A stretch of 14,182 bases of DNA from Phoronis ovalis (taxonomy: Eukaryota > Phoronida > Phoronidae). Positions within the stretch are counted from its first letter, which is position 1; the number at the start of each line of letters is the position of its first letter. The translations under genes and the position numbers were made by a program. Where the stretch lies: NCBI GenBank assembly GCA_028565635.1, contig JAOXYB010033796.1:1-14182 (forward strand), given 5' to 3'. Shown in pieces: positions 7,701 to 14,182 of the stretch. The notes under the pieces are model-generated. The model saw only the letters and a list, made by a program, of their open reading frames with translations. It was not told the DNA's origin and made no database searches.

Positions 7701-10700
7701 AGTTTGCAACATAAATATCATGATAGACTCAAAGCAAAAGGATAGATTCCACTTCATAATACAGGTAAATATGTTCACACTATTTATCAAATACTAATGT
7801 TAAGACATTCAAATATTTATTTTGCAATTTCTAAACATTCACATCTCATACAAGAGACACTTTAAAAGATAGATGCAAACTGATATATTTATCTATAGTA
7901 CGGCACAATTTAATTTAAATGCATGTCACAATTGAAAATCCAATTACTATTACTTACCAATATTCTTAATATTTCCAAAATTTCTATTTCCTTGACTAAT
8001 TAATATTAGCTGTGGAACTAAAAATTGCTATTTGTTCATATAAAAGTGTTCTTTGTTTATACACAAAAAAAGCTATGTGGCAGTATCAAAGCTGCCCATC
8101 TTAACAGCTTTAGCTATATATAAGATAGGCGGAAATACACAAACCATTGTTGGTTACACATTAGAACTGTTGTAAATGCAAAATTTGACAAGGACACAGA
8201 TAAAGTAATATCATCATCAGCATAATTTGGTTAACAGAGAATATGACTTCTTAATACTACAAAAGAAACTCTGTCCAAATGCATCTGTCATAGCCTACCT
8301 AAATATATAAACTTTGCAAACTTTTCAATCAAGGGAAACAAAAATTAATGCATTTATTAAAAAAATTATGCATAGTAGCATATTATCCAGGCACCTTATG
8401 AGCTAGTTAATTATGCTGAAATTAATAAAATAAATTTTAAAACAATTGTCAGTCGTTGCATAGCAGATGTGTTTCTATGCAACAAAGAACTCACATTATA
8501 GTTTTGAAGCATAAAACTGGTAGCGCACTCTCTGCTCTCCTCTGTTCCTGCTTCAGAATATCGCACAGAGAACCAGCAGGTTAAGTCCGGAGTGTCTGGT
8601 GTGTTATTGACAATCTGCCACATGTAAGATGCTGTTTGTTCCAAGTTGACATGCTAAAAAATGAAGAGATAGTACAAGATGCTTCTACTGCCTGGCAGTA
8701 TCCACTGAAGGAGATCTGGTCCACAAAAAATATTATTCATAATAATTAAATTTTAACCCAAACAAGGTCTGATTGGTTACATGCACTTATGAGCACTTCC
8801 ATACTTAAATTGTAATCTCATGTTCGCATTGTTTTAAATGTTCAATTCAGTGCATTCCCAGCTCATGCTCATAATATTCCTAATATAAAACAGTTCTATG
8901 TGACAATCACAAGTGATATTTCAAATATTTTAAATGTAACATACCAAAATTTTATCCGGTTTGTTCAGAGATAAAACGTCTATATCTGGTGATTTGCTGG
9001 TATCTAGACTTGGCTGACTTAGCTCAAAGTCAGCACTACTAATTCCTTTCACTAATACTTGAATGAATTTCCTAAAAATACACATTAACTATTAGACAGC
9101 ATGTATGCATTTATAATTAATAGGGATGTGCCACTGGTATAGGTCACAAATTTTTTGTTATGAAATGGGATCTGTGTTACACTTTCTGTGGTAATGCTTG
9201 GGGCATTTTAGAGAGATCTATTGAAGATATAAAATCATAGAAAGTTTTTATCGAAAAAAATGTACAACAATATCTCATAAAACAAAGAAAAGTGCTGTGA
9301 ACAATAAAATAAAATTTTCACATTCAAACCCCCACAGAACCAGCTACACAAAGCACAGTATAGGATGAGGTAATTTTTTTTGCAGTTTTTGGTAAAATAG
9401 AATGGGGTATATTGGTCCAAAATTATTGACTGTTAGAGGCACATCAACCCATATGGCCCTGTCCATCAGGGTACAAGTAAGCATAGAATATTCAGCAACT
9501 CTACATTTACTTACTTCAAATATCGTTCAACTAGGTTGACTGTATCAGTGTGTATACAAAAAACGAAATGAACAAACATACTAAATTTGGGGGTTTAGTA
9601 GACATATACCCTATGGAGCTAACAGAAAGCAGTGTTAAAATATCTCCAGGTTGTGATACAAATTTGTCAACCAGTAAGTTTAATTCACTTGGTGTGACAC
9701 CACAAACCTTTTTTTCTGGTTTTATGGACATGAACGTTGATAAAGTATTAAATAAAAGTACACAAAAGGCAGATCCAGGATTTTAAATTAATTGGGGGTT
9801 GGATTAAGAGCTGTAAGCAGAATGCTTAATTTCAATGTACTATTTCTGTTGTCTTGAGTGGTTTTTCATGATTCGATAAATCCTTGCAACTTTCTCCTAA
9901 ATCACCAATGGTTTTGTTGTCTACAACCAACGGTGAACTATTTCAACCCTACCTTAATCCAGCTGTGTGGAGCTTATGTGTGACTTGGAATGGTTGCTGC
10001 ACTGTTATAACTGGTTGAAAGTTCTGAGAACACCATGAGCACACCACTGTTAACTACAAGATAAACTGTTTTAAGGTGTGGCAGCAAATAATGGAATTGA
10101 AGGATTGCATGTTATTTTATGTTAAATCCCCATAGTCACAATAATAGTCACAGATGAATGCTAACTGCCACTTATTTTTAAATACATTTTTTCAAATAAA
10201 GAACAAACATAATTTGTCATAGTTTTGTGCAAAATTGTGAACCAGTGGCAATATAGCCTGATGTCACATTAGTGACAATTATAGCAACAATTTGTGTCAT
10301 AACCGAGGCTAAAATAAAGCAATTATAAAACTAGAAGTAAATTTGGCCTTTTAAACTTAGCTGTTAAAAGTAACCGAATGAGAACCTGAAAGACAAAATT
10401 CATGGTCACTGCTGCATACCTGGTAATCCACAAATTGTTGTTTCATTTCAGTGACTTGAGCAAAGGCATCAGCTAGCAAGTGAATTGTCTTGTAGCTTTC
10501 TGTGATGTCTAAAGAAATTTCATTTGTTTCCGAATCAGTAAATTTGATTTCCAAACCAGGTGGTGTTGAAATACTTAAAACTGATCCTGCTGGAACTTCA
10601 AAACTTTGAGTGTTGAGGACAACTTCAAACTCTTGATGAATGCCAGCTATAAGGTACTCTGCGAGAAAATAATAAATGGCTAGATAAGATTCCACAAATG

Positions 10701-13700
10701 AATGGTTTCACATACAGTATCACTGCACATGTAGTAACAAATAAGCACACAATTTTTATGTCTAAAACTGGCACTGTCTGACTAATGCACTGGCACTGTG
10801 TTTGACTGATGCACTAAATGTCTTGGCACATTTAAAGTTTCTGTAATCAAAAAGTTTGAAGTATCATGTAAACATCGAATGTAATAAATTTAAAGAGTCC
10901 CTGTGGCATGAGACACCACGAAGGGATGAGATTACAAAATGATTCTTATTCCAGCTTACCTTTTGTTTTGATTCCAGTATACTGTAACTCTAACGTTGGA
11001 TTCATGCTTTTCACAGAGAAATTCACATCTTTTGACACTTTTGATTTGATGAAATCTAATCCTTCCAGTGATATACATAGCTGACCACTGGTAAAGGAGC
11101 CTTCATTAACAGCCTGATTATAAGGAAGAAATGAAACCATCATTTGAAAAATATAACATTTTAACCTTCCAAGTCAGTGCACTTTTACCATAAAATGGAT
11201 CTGAATTGTTTGTACTTGGATAGAATGTAGGAAACTGCTTTCTACATTTCAGTACAGCTTTTATGGAACTGAAACTGCATGTAGCAGCCTAAAGATGACC
11301 TAGATACATAACTACAGTGCATGAAGTATTTGTTAGGGTACCATATTTATTTCAATGTAGGTTCTAAAGAAGGAGAGTCACATGTGCACTACTGGTCTTG
11401 ATAGTTGCCTTTATAATAAAAATGCAGTCAGTAGTGTTTTTAAACATTACGTACCTTTGTGACCAGACTGATTTTATTCTTGCGAGGTGATAAGACAACA
11501 TCTTGAAGGCTGAAACATGTATCTACATGATCTTTTATAATGTCTTTTTCCATTATAAAACCATACCCACTCTCTGCTCTTCTCAGGATTGCATGAGCAT
11601 TATTGCAAACTTAAACAATAAAATATTTTTTTCTTATTATCAATGTTTATCATTTTTTTTTTCATTAATCAGAAATATACTGAGTGGAACTTTCTAGATT
11701 GTGTATTTTATATTTGACAGAGTAACAGTTAATCATTCCAAATAAGCAAGACAATTCTTATACAAAGTGGTGCGGTGGTTTTTGTCATGGTGTGATGCAT
11801 AGTTCTATTATCTTAGTTATAGCTGCTAGATAATCCAAACATACTTGCTTGCAGCAGTGAAGAGGAGGGCCAAATGTCTAAGTCTCTTTCTTCTAGTCAC
11901 AGCCTCTCCACCACCAAGAAAACAGTAATACCACCTCACCATGGTAACAGGGCACCTTGCAACCTCACATTAAATTACAGTAAATCTAAAGGACCAGCCC
12001 TTGACAAAAACTGGCGGAAGGAACATAAACCCATTATATGCGTTGTGAAGGGCACACCAGTGTGTGGTTATGTCTTGGCAGCCATGAATCATGTGGGAGT
12101 AGAGCCTCCTAAAGAAGCTGTAAGGAGCTTACTGGACCCCTTAAGAATTTATTCTTCTAGTACCCAAATATGAGTCAAATAGAAGGAGCAGAGTGATGCT
12201 TTGGGGCAGATGGCCATCATCCAACAAGGGAGGAAGAAGAACAATTCTTACTGAATCTTTCGCTGAACGTACATACCTTAAGTTACTCTACAGGGACCGT
12301 GTAGAGTTGCCACTTGTTTCAGGTTAATTTACAGCTTGCTCTTAAAAGAGGGTAGTTTGGGGTAACAAAAGTCTCAGTGTCAACAGATCAACTGGGCCTA
12401 ACCGCCTAGATGCTGGACCACTACCATTGATATCAATTAGTTAATAACATATACATTCTCATCATGTCTAACATGCATTTATGAAAACATCATTTTTCTA
12501 TCAGAGTTGATAATCGTATTTAAGTTGTTAATTTAAAAAAAATTGAAAAATACACTCTAGTTGCAGCAACTTCTAAAGGACTTGTTAAACATGATTTGAA
12601 TTATAAAGTACTGCTAATATTTATATACTATAGTTATATTTGTAAATGAGCCGCAGTTTATTTTATACAACATACCTACTGATACTGAGGAGATCTTTTT
12701 CTCCGTTGATACTTCTGTATGCTGCTGAACATCAATTTGTGTTACATTTGCAATTTCTGTTGATTCAGCATTTTCAACACTGTTTATACTGGAGGAACTT
12801 GGATGTCTTCCACGAATTTTATCATTATTAGCATCAGCTGAATCAGGGGTCACAATAAGTGTTATTAATTTTGCAATGACTGAATTTGGTAACAAGCTTT
12901 CTATTGTCAGTACCACACTAACATCTTGTCCTAACATAAACGGACCTTTTTCTGGTAAAATGATATTAGAAATAGCAAATGCTGGTTCACATTTTACTCG
13001 CATGGCTTTGTCTGGAAATAAAATCAAAAAAAACATTACATCACATTTTGTTTGAAAAACATTCTTTTCTGTCAACAAATATGACGTATTATATTATATA
13101 TGACCAAACCAATAAGAAATGTTGTTTGTCACTAAATACTATTCTAGTGTAATTGTGTATTTGGAGTACTCAGCTTTCCATCTAACAATGGTATGATAAC
13201 TCGCAGGAAAATGCAACAGTATCAGCAACAAAATATGGAGTTCAATGAAATTATAGATAATAACACTCTACACATTTTTGAATGTTAACTTGAATACTTT
13301 AAACTAACTGGATGATCCAATAAATAAGTTATTATATAATGCATTCATATATGAACTGATCATGATCATATTTACTAGTATCTTGTGAACTAAATATCCT
13401 ATCTCTAGTTGAAGTAGTTACAGAAGAATCCTACATATTAAGTGTGTAACAGTCAACATAATCATATATACTACAATCACATGTATTTTGTAACCAGTAT
13501 AACTTGCTCATAAGGTAAACATACCTGATTTAGATGCAACCTCTAACAGTTTATCACAGTATTCTTGTCTAACATTATCTTGTAACACTTTACTGGCGGC
13601 AATATGCATACAAGACTTGAGATATCTTTGAGTATTCGATAATAAAGCTTGACATTTTGCAAGCTCTAGCCACGTATTGTCTGCCAGTACCCACCATTTT

Positions 13701-13766
13701 TCTTGATAATATGTTTTAACAGATTCAATCAGAAATGGTTCAGCTTTGTTTGGTTTATTAAGTAAC
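4139..13766 (-). CDS. TRAPPC10: Trafficking protein particle complex subunit 10, C-terminal half (5' part outside window)
   Basis: Spliced CDS complement(join(4139..4272, 5800..5919, 6314..6497, 8495..8653, 8945..9071, 9953..10053, 10420..10658, 10960..11113, 11455..11609, 12676..13011, 13525..>13766)) gives 649 residues and a TAA stop. Every junction is GT-AG and in phase. TRAPPC10 (Trs130 in yeast) is a defining subunit of TRAPP II, a Rab guanine-nucleotide exchange complex at the late Golgi and recycling endosomes. Diagnostic matches to the human protein as remembered include VCNNAHAILRRAES (human IICRNVHMLLRRQES), THKLHTAGLRKFIQV (THSLLSSGTRKYVQV), LTCWFSVRYS (LHCRFSVGFS), CRVGSLCQLDIEV (CRTGSLCSLEV), NSWAIASNEKRCG (SNWAVCGKSCG) and the C-terminal GQIYNSS (GQVFNSS). 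The order is helical-repeat end, beta-rich domains, then the conserved C-terminal domain. Human TRAPPC10 is about 1,260 residues, so roughly the N-terminal half lies beyond the right edge. No disabling change was seen. Confidence 0.95.
4704..4733. repeat. (AT)15 microsatellite
   Basis: An uninterrupted AT dinucleotide run lies inside the last TRAPPC10 intron. Such tracts usually vary in length between individuals. Confidence 0.97.
5150..5640. repeat. Two-copy diverged tandem repeat, period about 263 bases, with DR1-like motifs
   Basis: Two diverged units are offset by 262-263 bases. Matching landmarks are TGACCTTTGACC at 5248-5259 and 5511-5522, and the GACTTCGAGATATGGCTT-like block at 5344-5361 and 5606-5623. 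ATGACCTTTTG, AAGGTCA/GAGGTCA, GGCCTACCC and GGGATGTC also recur in the same order. The outer boundaries are approximate. The composition looks like an old dispersed repeat rather than host intron. I do not assign it to a named family. Confidence 0.8.
5670..5697. repeat. Short inverted repeat beside the tandem repeat
   Basis: GGGCTTGCTCC and GGAGCAACCC are complementary apart from one extra base, around a small AT-rich loop. It sits directly after the repeat block and could mark the end of the mobile unit. Confidence 0.5.
5800..5919 (-). CDS. TRAPPC10: TRAPPC10 coding exon, C-terminal domain
   Basis: A strong acceptor (gtattttttcag) at 5920 and donor CAAG|gtagga at 5799 bound this exon. It encodes LVALTNGTGSISLNIMPLVT then GCLRCPLIKLFKSSPKSAQ. 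The first two bases complete the Gly of the RCG motif from the previous exon. MPLVTGCLRCPLIKLFK aligns with human MPLFAGYLPLPDVRLFK. The frame stays open past the donor, but the splice is better supported by homology. Confidence 0.93.
5920..6313 (-). other. TRAPPC10 intron
   Basis: This 394-base intron has donor TGTG|gtaaaa and acceptor attttttcag. No gene or repeat was recognised inside it. Confidence 0.85.
6314..6497 (-). CDS. TRAPPC10: TRAPPC10 coding exon, conserved C-terminal domain core
   Basis: Acceptor tttttgtttcag at 6498 and donor TGTG|gtaaaa at 6313 give 184 bases. The exon encodes TLYEVKCSTTPSTGKVCRVG, then SLCQLDIEV, and ends with LMFEVILDSNSWAIASNEKR and CG. This is the most strongly conserved part of the gene in the window. 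The spacing of CRVGSLC, LMFEV and SWA matches human TRAPPC10, although the human linker after SLCSLEV is longer. Confidence 0.96.
6498..8494 (-). other. TRAPPC10 long intron (1,997 bases)
   Basis: The donor is AAT|gtgagt at 8494 and the acceptor tttttgtttcag at 6498. The intron is very AT-rich with no credible ORF. It includes an imperfect internal duplication at about 6690-7300. Confidence 0.85.
6690..7300. repeat. Imperfect intronic duplication
   Basis: Blocks recur in the same order. AGAAGCTCAAAA-type sequence occurs at 6757 and 7133. CCTTACATTTATT followed by a C/A-rich CCAAAAACAAC segment recurs, as does TTCTTGATTA. CAAAATACAAGCACTT occurs near 6942 and 7264, followed by AAGTATGTAAG or AAGAATGTAAG. 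The offset falls from about 376 to 322 bases, so indels have accumulated. A fainter third copy may start near 7405. Confidence 0.6.
8495..8653 (-). CDS. TRAPPC10: TRAPPC10 coding exon
   Basis: This phase 0/0 exon of 53 codons lies between acceptor cttcattttttag (8654) and a strong donor AAT|gtgagt (8494). It encodes HVNLEQTASYMWQIVNNTPD, TPDLTCWFSVRYSEAG and SFMLQNYN. SYMWQI corresponds to human FFVWEL and LTCWFSVRYS to LHCRFSVGFS. The next exon begins TLYEV, giving YNTLYEV where human has FFTLYNV. Confidence 0.95.
8945..9071 (-). CDS. TRAPPC10: TRAPPC10 coding exon
   Basis: Acceptor gtatttttag (9072) and donor TTG|gtatgt (8944) bound this exon. It encodes KFIQVLVKGISSADFELSQP, SLDTSKSPDIDV and LSLNKPDKIL. 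The first base completes an Arg codon from the 101-base exon upstream. RKFIQV...DFELS aligns with human RKYVQV...DFQLS. The overlapping frame is interrupted, so the frame choice is clear. Confidence 0.94.
9072..9952 (-). other. TRAPPC10 intron carrying an ORF-bearing segment
   Basis: This 881-base intron has donor TTAAG|gtaggg and acceptor gtatttttag. The interval 9550-9786 is open on both strands (78 codons on +, overlapping 66 codons on -) and is followed by a GCAGATCCAGGATTTT / TTGGGGGTTGG segment. That combination is more typical of repeat-derived sequence than of plain intron. Confidence 0.7.
9550..9830 (+). mobile_element. Possible decayed mobile-element segment (unclassified)
   Basis: The + strand reads openly for 78 codons, including LVDIYPMELTESSVKISPGC, and then stops. 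The codons are less AT-biased than the flanking intron. It is followed by GGCAGATCCAGGATTTT and a G-rich ATTGGGGGTTGGA, a style seen at ends of dispersed animal repeats. I recognise no domain. It could also be chance, because the - strand is open too. Confidence 0.3.
9953..10053 (-). CDS. TRAPPC10: TRAPPC10 short coding exon
   Basis: This 101-base exon lies between acceptor gtttatcttgtag (10054) and donor TTAAG|gtaggg (9952). It encodes LTVVCSWCSQNFQPVITVQQ then PFQVTHKLHTAGL plus two bases of an Arg codon. It resolves the phase conflict between exons 10420-10658 (ends in phase 0) and 8945-9071 (needs two bases). CSWCSQNFQPVITVQQPFQVTH aligns with human CPWSIYSTVIALTF.VPFRTTH. There is no ATG and no free-standing ORF, so it is easily missed. 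Confidence 0.92.
10054..10419 (-). other. TRAPPC10 intron
   Basis: This 366-base intron has donor CAG|gtatgc and acceptor tatcttgtag. Nothing else was recognised in it. Confidence 0.85.
10420..10658 (-). CDS. TRAPPC10: TRAPPC10 coding exon, beta-rich domain
   Basis: Acceptor ttattttctcgcag (10659) and donor CAG|gtatgc (10419) bound this exon. It encodes YLIAGIHQEFEVVLNTQSFE, VPAGSVLSISTPPGLEIKF and SYKTIHLLADAFAQVTEM, ending QQFVDYQ. AGIHQEFEVVLNT aligns with human AGIPQRVKFTVTT. The insert found in the human protein after this region (a Ser/Pro/Gly-rich loop) appears much shorter here. Confidence 0.94.
10659..10959 (-). other. TRAPPC10 intron
   Basis: This 301-base intron has donor AAAG|gtaagc and acceptor ttctcgcag. 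A short direct duplication (CACTGGCACTGTGTTTGACTG-like, about 10760-10815) is the only noticeable structure. Confidence 0.8.
10960..11113 (-). CDS. TRAPPC10: TRAPPC10 coding exon
   Basis: Acceptor cttccttataatcag (11114) and donor AAAG|gtaagc (10959) bound this exon. It encodes AVNEGSFTSGQLCISLEGLD then FIKSKVSKDVNFSVKSMNP and LELQYTGIKTK. EGSFTSGQLCISL aligns with human PGTYTLRQLCASV, a beta-sandwich-like segment. Confidence 0.95.
11114..11454 (-). other. TRAPPC10 intron
   Basis: This 341-base intron has donor AAAG|gtacgt and acceptor ttataatcag. No further feature was recognised. Confidence 0.85.
11455..11609 (-). CDS. TRAPPC10: TRAPPC10 coding exon
   Basis: The acceptor at 11610 (ttattgtttaag) and donor AAAG|gtacgt at 11454 bound this exon. 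It encodes CNNAHAILRRAESGYGFIME, KDIIKDHVDTCFSLQDVVLS and PRKNKISLVTK. An internal cag at 11510 looks like a better acceptor, but using it would break phase with exon 12676-13011 and lose the conserved segment. The longer exon restores phase (G + TT = Val) and matches human IICRNVHMLLRRQES and the later HVLRCSHVTLEPG. Confidence 0.9.
11610..12675 (-). other. TRAPPC10 intron containing an inserted coding-like segment
   Basis: This 1,066-base intron has donor GTAG|gtatgt and acceptor tttattgtttaag. Its middle (about 11860-12420) is clearly less AT-rich than its ends and carries a 99-codon + strand ORF. This suggests an insertion into older intron sequence. Confidence 0.8.
11874..12251 (+). pseudogene. 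Intronic coding-like fragment, probably a decayed retroposed or transposon gene
   Basis: An ATG at 11874 opens 99 codons to TGA 12171-12173. Its composition is much closer to real protein than the AT-rich noise ORFs: Ser/Thr-rich start, then HHGNRAPCNLTL, LDKNWRKEHKPIICVVKGTP and VCGYVLAAMNHVGVEPPKEA. After the TGA and a TAG at 12180, the same frame continues with KEQSDALGQMAIIQQGRKKN before another stop at 12249, as expected for a decaying copy. No splice signals tie it to TRAPPC10, and it lies on the opposite strand. I do not recognise the family. A functional nested single-exon gene is possible but less likely. Confidence 0.4.
12676..13011 (-). CDS. TRAPPC10: TRAPPC10 coding exon with variable polar linker
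   Basis: Acceptor gattttatttccag (13012) and donor GTAG|gtatgt (12675) bound this exon. The first half is a beta-rich segment (MRVKCEPAFAISNIILPEKG, GQDVSVVLTIESLLPNSV, LITLIVTP). The second half is a polar, Ser/Glu/Asn-rich stretch (DKIRGRHPSSSSINSVENAE and on to TEKKISSVSV) that is probably disordered. Human TRAPPC10 also has a variable linker here before the IICRNVHMLLRR motif. Confidence 0.93.
13012..13524 (-). other. TRAPPC10 intron
   Basis: This 513-base AT-rich intron has donor TCAG|gtatgt and acceptor gattttatttccag. No other feature was recognised. Confidence 0.85.
13525..13766 (-). CDS. TRAPPC10: TRAPPC10 first exon visible in the window, helical repeat region
   Basis: Acceptor acttgtttttcttacag (13767) and donor TCAG|gtatgt (13524) bound this exon. 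It encodes LLNKPNKAEPFLIESVKTYY, QEKWWVLADNTWLELAKCQA, LLSNTQRYLKSCM and YCDKLLEVASKS. The pattern (KAE.FL..SVKTY..E.W......W.ELA.CQ) aligns with human QKAEIFLQGALKTYLAEGWALP...RKQLAECQ, a TPR-like alpha-solenoid end. The exon starts in phase, so at least one further upstream exon lies beyond 14182. Confidence 0.95.
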
Positions 13767-14182
13767 CTGTAAGAAAAACAAGTTTTGAAATATGCTTTCA
13801 TTTTTTTATTCAAGTTCAATGCAGGTAGGGCTTGCCAGCTTTAATTTGTATGGAATGAGCTTATAACAAGAAGTCCACTTTGATACTGCTACCTAATGCA
13901 AACTAAAAACGAAACTAGAGACCGGTAATGTAAACCACATGATAGCTTGGTTGTAAAGGCAAGGAACGTACCATCAAATATTACACTTTCACCTAATTCT
14001 AATTGTCATTAGCTCCATAATGTAGGTGAATACAAAAAAACAAAACTGTAAGAAATATTAATCACATGTTAAGAAATTCACATACTTAGTTTAGAACTTT
14101 TAAACGTGCATGTCTTAGATAAGAGACTTTATAAGTTAAGCAAAAATTGATATTGTGTGTGTGTGTGTGTATGTGTGTATAT
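13767..14182 (-). other. Partial TRAPPC10 intron to the window edge
   Basis: I found no coding segment matching the expected upstream protein on the - strand here. The sequence reads as an intron running off the right edge. Confidence 0.7.
14154..14182. repeat. GT-rich microsatellite at right edge
   Basis: A (GT)n run of about eight to nine units is followed by an imperfect AT/GT mixture that is cut by the window end. Confidence 0.9.

Noticed and set aside
9235-9420. 61-codon - strand ORF
   Set aside because: It is hydrophobic and aromatic AT-driven composition within an intron, with no splice-compatible link to TRAPPC10 phases.
9531-9731. 66-codon - strand ORF as the missing TRAPPC10 exon
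   Set aside because: It has no similarity to the expected segment before RKFIQV. The true exon is 9953-10053, which matches both phase and homology.
11455-11509. Short version of the TRAPPC10 exon using the acceptor at 11510
   Set aside because: It fits the downstream exon but leaves a phase conflict with 12676-13011 and drops the conserved CNNAHAILRRAES segment. The version to 11609 resolves both.
11503-11697. 64-codon + strand ORF
   Set aside because: It is antisense to TRAPPC10 exon 11455-11609 plus AT-rich intron.
12646-12831. 61-codon + strand ORF
   Set aside because: It is antisense to TRAPPC10 exon 12676-13011.
1-14182. CRISPR arrays, tRNA or rRNA genes, bacterial operons or defence systems
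   Set aside because: There are no regularly spaced repeats, cloverleaf-like segments or bacterial gene structure. The window is spliced animal DNA.

Overview
This is a eukaryotic, animal (metazoan) nuclear genome window. It is AT-rich, and genes are split into short coding exons with GT-AG introns of about 160 bases to 2 kb. Intronic microsatellites and old repeats are present. Nothing bacterial was seen (no operons or ribosome-binding sites), and I recognised no tRNA, rRNA or CRISPR. The species cannot be named from sequence alone. Protein divergence from vertebrate orthologues (recalled, not searched) and the style of the intronic repeats suggest an invertebrate, probably a marine one.

Two protein-coding genes lie tail to tail. 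On the + strand, positions 1-3159 hold the 3' part of a calcyphosin-2-like (CAPS2) EF-hand gene. Five well-supported coding exons (878-981, 1532-1686, 1997-2116, 2252-2348, 2987-3159) and two weaker upstream ones (1-37, 372-410) join in frame to a 240-residue C-terminal fragment. On the - strand, positions 13766 down to 4139 hold the C-terminal half of TRAPPC10 (TRAPP II complex subunit, Trs130 family). Eleven coding exons with consistent phase give 649 residues and a stop. The two stop codons are 979 bases apart.

Three TRAPPC10 coding segments have no long open frame of their own and were recovered by splice-phase and homology reasoning: the last exon (4139-4272), the 101-base exon 9953-10053, and the full extent of exon 11455-11609. 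Each fits between its neighbours without a phase break and matches the human TRAPPC10 protein as I remember it.

The rest is intron and intergenic sequence. Notable contents are a nested inverted repeat between the genes (3646-3788), an (AT)15 tract (4704-4733), and a two-copy tandem repeat of about 263 bases carrying nuclear-receptor DR1-like TGACCTTTGACC motifs (about 5150-5640). There is also an imperfect intronic duplication (about 6690-7300), two ORF-bearing intronic segments that look like decayed mobile or retroposed sequence (9550-9830, 11874-12251), and a GT-rich microsatellite at the right edge.

Functionally the two genes are unrelated: a ciliary or calcium-binding type EF-hand protein and a Golgi/endosome Rab-GEF complex subunit. 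The window looks like ordinary conserved genes in a repeat-bearing genome. No convincing new multi-gene system was found.
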